The position numbers were made by a program, and so were the translations under genes. The notes beneath the pieces were generated by a model. The model was given only the letters and a program-made list of their open reading frames with translations, had not been told where the DNA came from and ran no database searches. Positions 6,823 to 10,042 of a stretch of DNA of 10,042 nucleotides are shown piece by piece. Numbering within the stretch: the stretch's first letter is position 1; each line of letters begins with the position of its first letter. This stretch comes from CAZGSN01 sp964371655 (GTDB lineage: Bacteria > Desulfobacterota > Binatia > HRBIN30), in the NCBI GenBank assembly GCA_964371655.1, contig CAYJOD010000144.1, positions 1 to 10,042 of the forward strand, in the 5' to 3' direction.

Positions 6823-7566
6823 ATGTCTACTGTGCTCGACTCAACCGCCACGTTGGCGCCCCCCGCCGTGTCGCGACTGCGCGTCACCGTGAACCGAATC
6901 ATCTTCCGCGGCATGCTGTTCACGATGGGGTCGATCGCCGTCGTCCTCTACCGCCTGCTGCGTAACAAGAACATCACCTGGAGATTTGCCAAGGCGCAGG
7001 CGCGCAATCTCAGTCGCATGTGTGGTGTGCGCGTACGCGTCAGTGGCCTCGACCATTTGCAGGCCGGGCCGTACATGTTTACGCCGAACCACCAGAGCAA
7101 CTTCGATATCGCGGCGCTCCTTGGGTATCTGCCGGGCGTCAACCGCTTTGCCGCCAAGAAGGAGATGTTCGCGGAGCCGGTGCTCGGCACCGTCCTGCGC
7201 ACGATGGGGATGATTCCGATCGATCGCGACAACCCTCTCGAGGCCATCGAGATCCTGAACCGCCTCAAGCTCGAGAGCTCCTCTGTCATCATCTTTCCGG
7301 AAGGGACGCGCAGTCGCGACGGCAACCTGCTGCCGTTCAAGAAGGGGCCCTTCGTTGCCGCCATTCACCTCGGCGTGCCGATCGTGCCCATCGTTTGCAA
7401 GGGGACGCAGCCAGTGATGCCGAAGGGGCAGTACCTGTCGATCGTTCCTGGCGACGTCGAGATCGTCGTGCTCGAGCCGATCGACACGAGCACCATGACC
7501 TATGACGATCGCGACCGTCTACGCGAGCTGGTGCGCTCGCGCATTGCCGAGGAGTTGCACCGGTGA
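6823..7566 (+). CDS. plsC: 1-acyl-sn-glycerol-3-phosphate acyltransferase (PlsC family)
   Basis: This 247-residue protein is predicted to acylate the sn-2 position of lysophosphatidic acid, giving phosphatidic acid for phospholipid synthesis at the inner membrane. The four family motifs are present in order. They are NHQSNFD (89-95, catalytic His90 and Asp95), GMIPIDRD (129-136), FPEGTRSRDG (158-167) and VPIVPI (185-190). A hydrophobic N-terminal helix, about residues 31-46, is the likely membrane anchor. The length is normal for the family. The ATG at 6823 lacks a clear Shine-Dalgarno sequence, and the internal ATG at 6913 is less likely because it would shorten the anchor. It lies between the LpxL-like gene and a glycosyltransferase on the same strand. 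It may be a specialised paralogue rather than the housekeeping enzyme. Confidence 0.92.
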   Translation: MSTVLDSTATLAPPAVSRLRVTVNRIIFRGMLFTMGSIAVVLYRLLRNKNITWRFAKAQARNLSRMCGVRVRVSGLDHLQAGPYMFTPNHQSNFDIAALLGYLPGVNRFAAKKEMFAEPVLGTVLRTMGMIPIDRDNPLEAIEILNRLKLESSSVIIFPEGTRSRDGNLLPFKKGPFVAAIHLGVPIVPIVCKGTQPVMPKGQYLSIVPGDVEIVVLEPIDTSTMTYDDRDRLRELVRSRIAEELHR

Positions 7567-7619
7567 TGTCGGGTGTCGCGGTGCTCGCGAGCGCCGCGAG
7601 ACGGTGACGGTCAAACCTC

Positions 7620-8300
7620 GTGGCAGAGATCGCGATCCTGATTCCCGCGCTCGATTGCGCTGCGACGATTGGCGCCGTGGTGGCGGGTGCCCGGCACTAT
7701 GTCTCCGATGTTCTCGTGGTGAGTGACGGTTCGCGCGACGACACCGCCGCGTTGGCCTCCGGCGCCGGCGCCGAGGTGGTGCGCCACGAGGCAACTCAGG
7801 GCAAGGGCGCCGCGTTGCAGACGGGAATGCGGGTGTTGGTTCAGCGCGGGTTTGATCGTGTCCTGACGATGGACGGCGACGGCCAGCACCTGAGCGAGCA
7901 GATTCCGGCGTTGCTCGCGGCCTCCTCCGCCGATCCAGAGGCGTTGATCATCGGTGTGCGCCAGGTCGATACGGCGTTGGTGACGCCGATGCGAGGGTTT
8001 GGAAATCGCTTTGCGAATCGCTGGGTGGAGATCGCATGCGGGCAGGTGCTACCGGACACGCAGTCGGGGTTCCGGATCTATCCGCTGGCGGCAACCCTGG
8101 CCCTGCAAACGCGGGCGCAGCATTTCGCCTTCGAGACCGAAGTGCTCATCCGTGCCGCGCGTGCGGGCATGACCATCCACTCCATACCCGTGCGCAGCTA
8201 CCAACCGCCGCCGGAAAAGCGCATTAGCCACTTCCGCCCCGTCCTCGACACGATCCGCATCATCTTCGTTGTCCTCGGTCTGATCTTCCGGTTGTGGTAA
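7620..8300 (+). CDS. Family 2 glycosyltransferase, dolichyl/polyprenyl-phosphate sugar synthase-like
   Basis: This 226-residue protein is predicted to transfer a sugar from a nucleotide donor, probably onto a polyprenyl-phosphate or other lipid carrier at the cytoplasmic membrane face. It has a GT-A fold signature: IAILIPALDCAATIGAVV (4-21), VVSDGSRDDT (33-42), GKGAALQTG (61-69), and the metal-binding TMDGDGQH with the DGD core at 85-87. DTQSGFRIYP (146-155) and FETEVLIRA (171-179) are typical of the DPM1/ALG5 branch. The C-terminus (about 211-225) is strongly hydrophobic, suggesting membrane attachment. The GTG at 7620 is the first start after an in-frame stop, and its ribosome binding site is weak. 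It follows plsC by 53 bp and is probably co-transcribed. Donor and acceptor cannot be read from sequence. Confidence 0.9.
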   Translation: MAEIAILIPALDCAATIGAVVAGARHYVSDVLVVSDGSRDDTAALASGAGAEVVRHEATQGKGAALQTGMRVLVQRGFDRVLTMDGDGQHLSEQIPALLAASSADPEALIIGVRQVDTALVTPMRGFGNRFANRWVEIACGQVLPDTQSGFRIYPLAATLALQTRAQHFAFETEVLIRAARAGMTIHSIPVRSYQPPPEKRISHFRPVLDTIRIIFVVLGLIFRLW

Positions 8301-8317
8301 GCCGAAATGGCCGTGCC

Positions 8318-8333
8318 GAGTCGGATGCGACTC
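8318..8333. terminator. Short hairpin in the convergent gap, weak terminator candidate
   Basis: GAGTCG-gatg-CGACTC forms a 6-bp stem with a 4-base loop in the 31-bp space between the convergent glycosyltransferase and MBL genes. It overlaps the MBL stop codon by two bases. No T-run follows on either strand, so its role as an intrinsic terminator is uncertain. Confidence 0.3.
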
Positions 8334-9060
8334 ACGCGGATAGGGCGTCGGCAAGGGCACGCAGCAAGGTTGCCCCGTCCCCACGCCAGGCGCTGCCGTG
8401 CATGCACGCGAGTGTCCCTGGGTTCGTCGCGGCAAGTCTCTCAAGCATCACGCGTGCGTTCTTCGTGTGTGAGAAGTAATCCATCTGGTGGCGGAAGGCC
8501 TCACTCGGCCCAAGGATATCCGACTCCGTGATCGGCGGCAGGTCCGCGCCTCCCTGCGTGAACAGGTCGCCGCAGAGCAACGTCGCGGTGAGCTCTTCCG
8601 TCAAGAAACCGCATTCCCACGCGTGCGGCAAATGCGGCGCATCGAACCAACGCACGGAGTGCTTGCCCAAGGGGAGCAGCTCGCCATCGGCGAGCGCACG
8701 GGGCGCCCGATCAGCAAGGTCGGCAATCGACACCATGGCAGCAACCGTGCCGCACAGTGGTACCGACGCGGGAGCGACGGCGAGCCATTCGTTCAGCGAG
8801 CCGCACTCGTCGGCTTCCACGTGGGAGAACGCGATGTAGCGAAGGCTCGCGACCGGCAACACGCTCGCGACCGCTTCACGTACCAAGGGGAACATCTTTC
8901 GCGGACCGGTGTGGAAGAGCAACGCTTCATCGTCCGTGATGAGGTATTGATTGAACGAGAACCCACCCGCACCTTCGATCACAACTGGTGTATTGATCCG
9001 ATAGATCCCGTCCGCAACCTCATGCACATTCGTCCCGGATTGCCTGTTCGTCACAATCAT
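8332..9060 (-). CDS. Metallo-beta-lactamase-fold protein with flavodiiron-type metal ligands
   Basis: This 242-residue single-domain protein is predicted to be cytoplasmic. The metal-binding pattern is H80-x-E82-x-D84 (SHVEADECG), His143 or His146 (PHLPHAWE), Asp165 (LLCGDLF) and His221 (CMHGSAW). The acidic Glu/Asp pair and the spacing match the diiron site of flavodiiron proteins (H79, E81, D83, H146, D165, H226 in D. gigas ROO) rather than the HxHxDH of zinc hydrolases. A diiron centre that binds O2 or NO, as in the ODP proteins, is therefore plausible. Glu85 replaces the usual His after Asp84. No flavodoxin domain is attached, and no rubredoxin or flavodoxin gene is nearby. The ATG at 9060 has AAGGAG six bases upstream. 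A hydrolase role remains possible. Confidence 0.88.
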   Translation of the reverse strand: MIVTNRQSGTNVHEVADGIYRINTPVVIEGAGGFSFNQYLITDDEALLFHTGPRKMFPLVREAVASVLPVASLRYIAFSHVEADECGSLNEWLAVAPASVPLCGTVAAMVSIADLADRAPRALADGELLPLGKHSVRWFDAPHLPHAWECGFLTEELTATLLCGDLFTQGGADLPPITESDILGPSEAFRHQMDYFSHTKNARVMLERLAATNPGTLACMHGSAWRGDGATLLRALADALSA

Positions 9061-9087
9061 CAGACTCTCCTTGTCGCCAGTGGAGTG

Positions 9088-9116
9088 ATTGTAGCCGTCC
9101 GGCAGCAGCCGCCCAA
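9088..9116 (-). promoter_or_regulatory. Probable sigma-70-type promoter of the MBL-fold gene
   Basis: On the minus strand, TTGGGC (9111-9116) and TACAAT (9088-9093) are separated by 17 bp. The -10 box is close to consensus and the -35 is weak. The ATG lies 27 bases after the -10, with a strong ribosome binding site in between. This suggests that the MBL gene is expressed independently of the toxin-antitoxin genes upstream on the same strand. Confidence 0.55.
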
Positions 9117-9164
9117 CTATCGCCGTTGGTTGGCTTGGTTGTCGTCCTCCGAGACGCAGCGCGC

Positions 9165-9791
9165 CTACAGTCCCAGTGAAGCTCTGATGGTGTCGTCGGA
9201 GTCGGCGACGCGCACTTGCGAGCTCTTTCGCAAGCGTTCCGGGAAGATCGCTAGACAGCGGCCACCGGGATCCTTTGCCGAGAGGGTCAGGATCCCTTCG
9301 AACCTACCATCGGCATGGACCGCCGAACCGATGCGCTGGCTTGGCGCGAGCGCTGGAACGGCTTGGCTGGGATCGCCGATGCCCCAGGTGATCCACGGGC
9401 CGACAAGGGTCTGAAGCGACACCCCTAGCTGGATGCGAGTCGATTCTTCGGCGAGGTTCAAGACACTGTGCAGCTGGCATTCGATCTTGAGAAGCACCCC
9501 GGTGCGGATGCCGTGGGCAAGCTTGATCGCCGCGTGTGTCAGCAAGATTCCCTCACGCTCGGCTATCGCGGTATCCGCAGCGAGCGCGGTGTAGAGAACT
9601 TCGAAGCTCTCGGGTGGATTGAAGCGACCACCGTGCTGACGCGAGCCGGCACTGGAAAGAGGCGAGCTGAGAAACCGCGACCCGATGAAGCGGTAGACCG
9701 AGCCGCTACACGAGGTGCCCCCGATGTGGCCCAGACGCGACAGGTCAATCGCCGGCGTCGTCGCCGTCTCGTCCTTAGGTGGTCTGGCCAC
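9165..9791 (-). CDS. RES-domain toxin (NAD+-degrading family)
   Basis: This 208-residue protein has the RES fold signature. It shows VYRF at 32-35 with the conserved Arg34, GGRFNPP at 54-60, and VLYTALAADTAIAE at 65-78 with Tyr67 and Glu78. Near the C-terminus it has GILTLSAKDPGG at 166-177 with a conserved-position Ser171. Characterised relatives (MbcT, ParT, P. putida RES) are ADP-ribosyltransferase-like enzymes that deplete NAD+ or modify proteins, and a partner antitoxin blocks them. All expected core residues are visible, so the toxin appears intact. The frame extends to an ATG at 9827. I chose the GTG at 9791 because it gives a short 17-bp overlap with the antitoxin stop, typical of coupled pairs, though its ribosome binding site is weak. 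The substrate (NAD+ or protein) is inferred from the family. Confidence 0.87.
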   Translation of the reverse strand: MARPPKDETATTPAIDLSRLGHIGGTSCSGSVYRFIGSRFLSSPLSSAGSRQHGGRFNPPESFEVLYTALAADTAIAEREGILLTHAAIKLAHGIRTGVLLKIECQLHSVLNLAEESTRIQLGVSLQTLVGPWITWGIGDPSQAVPALAPSQRIGSAVHADGRFEGILTLSAKDPGGRCLAIFPERLRKSSQVRVADSDDTIRASLGL

Positions 9792-10011
9792 TCTCGGCGA
9801 TGTGGAGCAGGCGTAGCACCGCCGCACTGCGTCCGTCGAGGATTAGGGCGAGAGGAGTGAGACCGCCCAGATCCGGATGTGGTGCGCGCAGCCAGATCGC
9901 GATCGAGCGCTCGTCGTCGAGAAGAGAGCGCAGCTGGTTCAGAATGAATGCAAGCTGAGCGAGGACGGGCTGCAGCTTCTCCGATGTCGTGTCCCTTCGG
10001 CAAGCGTGCAT
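9775..10011 (-). CDS. DUF2384/MbcA-ParS-type antitoxin, possibly 5'-incomplete
   Basis: This protein is at least 78 residues and precedes and overlaps the RES toxin. Its C-terminal half carries the Xre/MbcA/ParS toxin-binding signature: Trp40, then LRAPHPDLGGLTPLALILDGR (41-61) and a final helix AAVLRLLHIAE. In this family that domain plugs the RES active site. No helix-turn-helix is visible in residues 1-35, which look like a single helical lead (EKLQPVLAQLAFILNQLRSLL). The frame stays open from the ATG at 10011 to the window edge at 10042 without a stop. The true start, and perhaps a DNA-binding domain, may therefore lie outside. Short antitoxins of this family without an HTH also exist. 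The pair is probably autoregulated, but its promoter is not in the window. Confidence 0.8.
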   Translation of the reverse strand: MHACRRDTTSEKLQPVLAQLAFILNQLRSLLDDERSIAIWLRAPHPDLGGLTPLALILDGRSAAVLRLLHIAESGQTT

Positions 10012-10042
10012 GCGGGGCGACCGCGCGTTTGAGTAACCTCGC

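Noticed and set aside
8488..9414. A 308-codon plus-strand open frame opposite the MBL gene and part of the RES gene
   Set aside because: It spans two clear minus-strand genes and their intergenic promoter, and its translation has no recognisable motif. It is a shadow frame.

Overview
The window is GC-rich, densely coding bacterial chromosome, and it looks Gram-negative: it has a periplasmic-type cyclophilin with a Sec signal peptide and an LpxL/HtrB-type acyltransferase. The intergenic spaces carry several repeat families: a 7-bp tandem tract, a roughly 41-bp-stem hairpin made of 'cagtg/tcggtg' units, and two copies of a 174-bp element with 'accgcagagacgca' ends. From memory, such repeats are common in Deltaproteobacteria, Binatota and related metagenome-derived lineages. 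That placement is a low-confidence inference, because no phylogenetic marker is present.

Layout from left to right. Positions 1-103 hold tandem and inverted short repeats just beyond the 3' end of a minus-strand secreted cyclophilin (ppiA, 116-685, with its own promoter). Repeat copy A (787-960) fills the divergent space between ppiA and a small predicted secreted helical protein (1065-1448, +). A long hairpin (1460-1547) separates that gene from a convergent giant SWIM-zinc-finger SNF2 helicase (1551-5330, -). Repeat copy B (5436-5609) fills the divergent space between the helicase and a plus-strand set of three lipid/envelope genes. These encode an LpxL/HtrB-like acyltransferase (5717-6742), a PlsC-type 1-acylglycerol-3-phosphate acyltransferase (6823-7566) and a DPM1/ALG5-like family 2 glycosyltransferase (7620-8300). 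They converge on three minus-strand genes. In transcription order these are a DUF2384/MbcA-ParS-type antitoxin (10011-9775, possibly continuing off the window edge), an overlapping RES-domain toxin (9791-9165) and a single-domain metallo-beta-lactamase-fold protein (9060-8332). The last has flavodiiron-type metal ligands and its own promoter.

How the genes fit together. The two acyltransferases and the glycosyltransferase plausibly act on membrane lipids or lipid-linked sugars, but no pathway can be fixed from three genes. The antitoxin and RES protein form a recognisable type II toxin-antitoxin pair whose toxin family degrades NAD+. The helicase, cyclophilin and MBL protein look like independent housekeeping or accessory genes. 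I found no RNA gene, CRISPR array, prophage or transposase. No wholly new multi-gene system is evident. The most unusual material is the intergenic repeats and the details of the MBL and antitoxin proteins.
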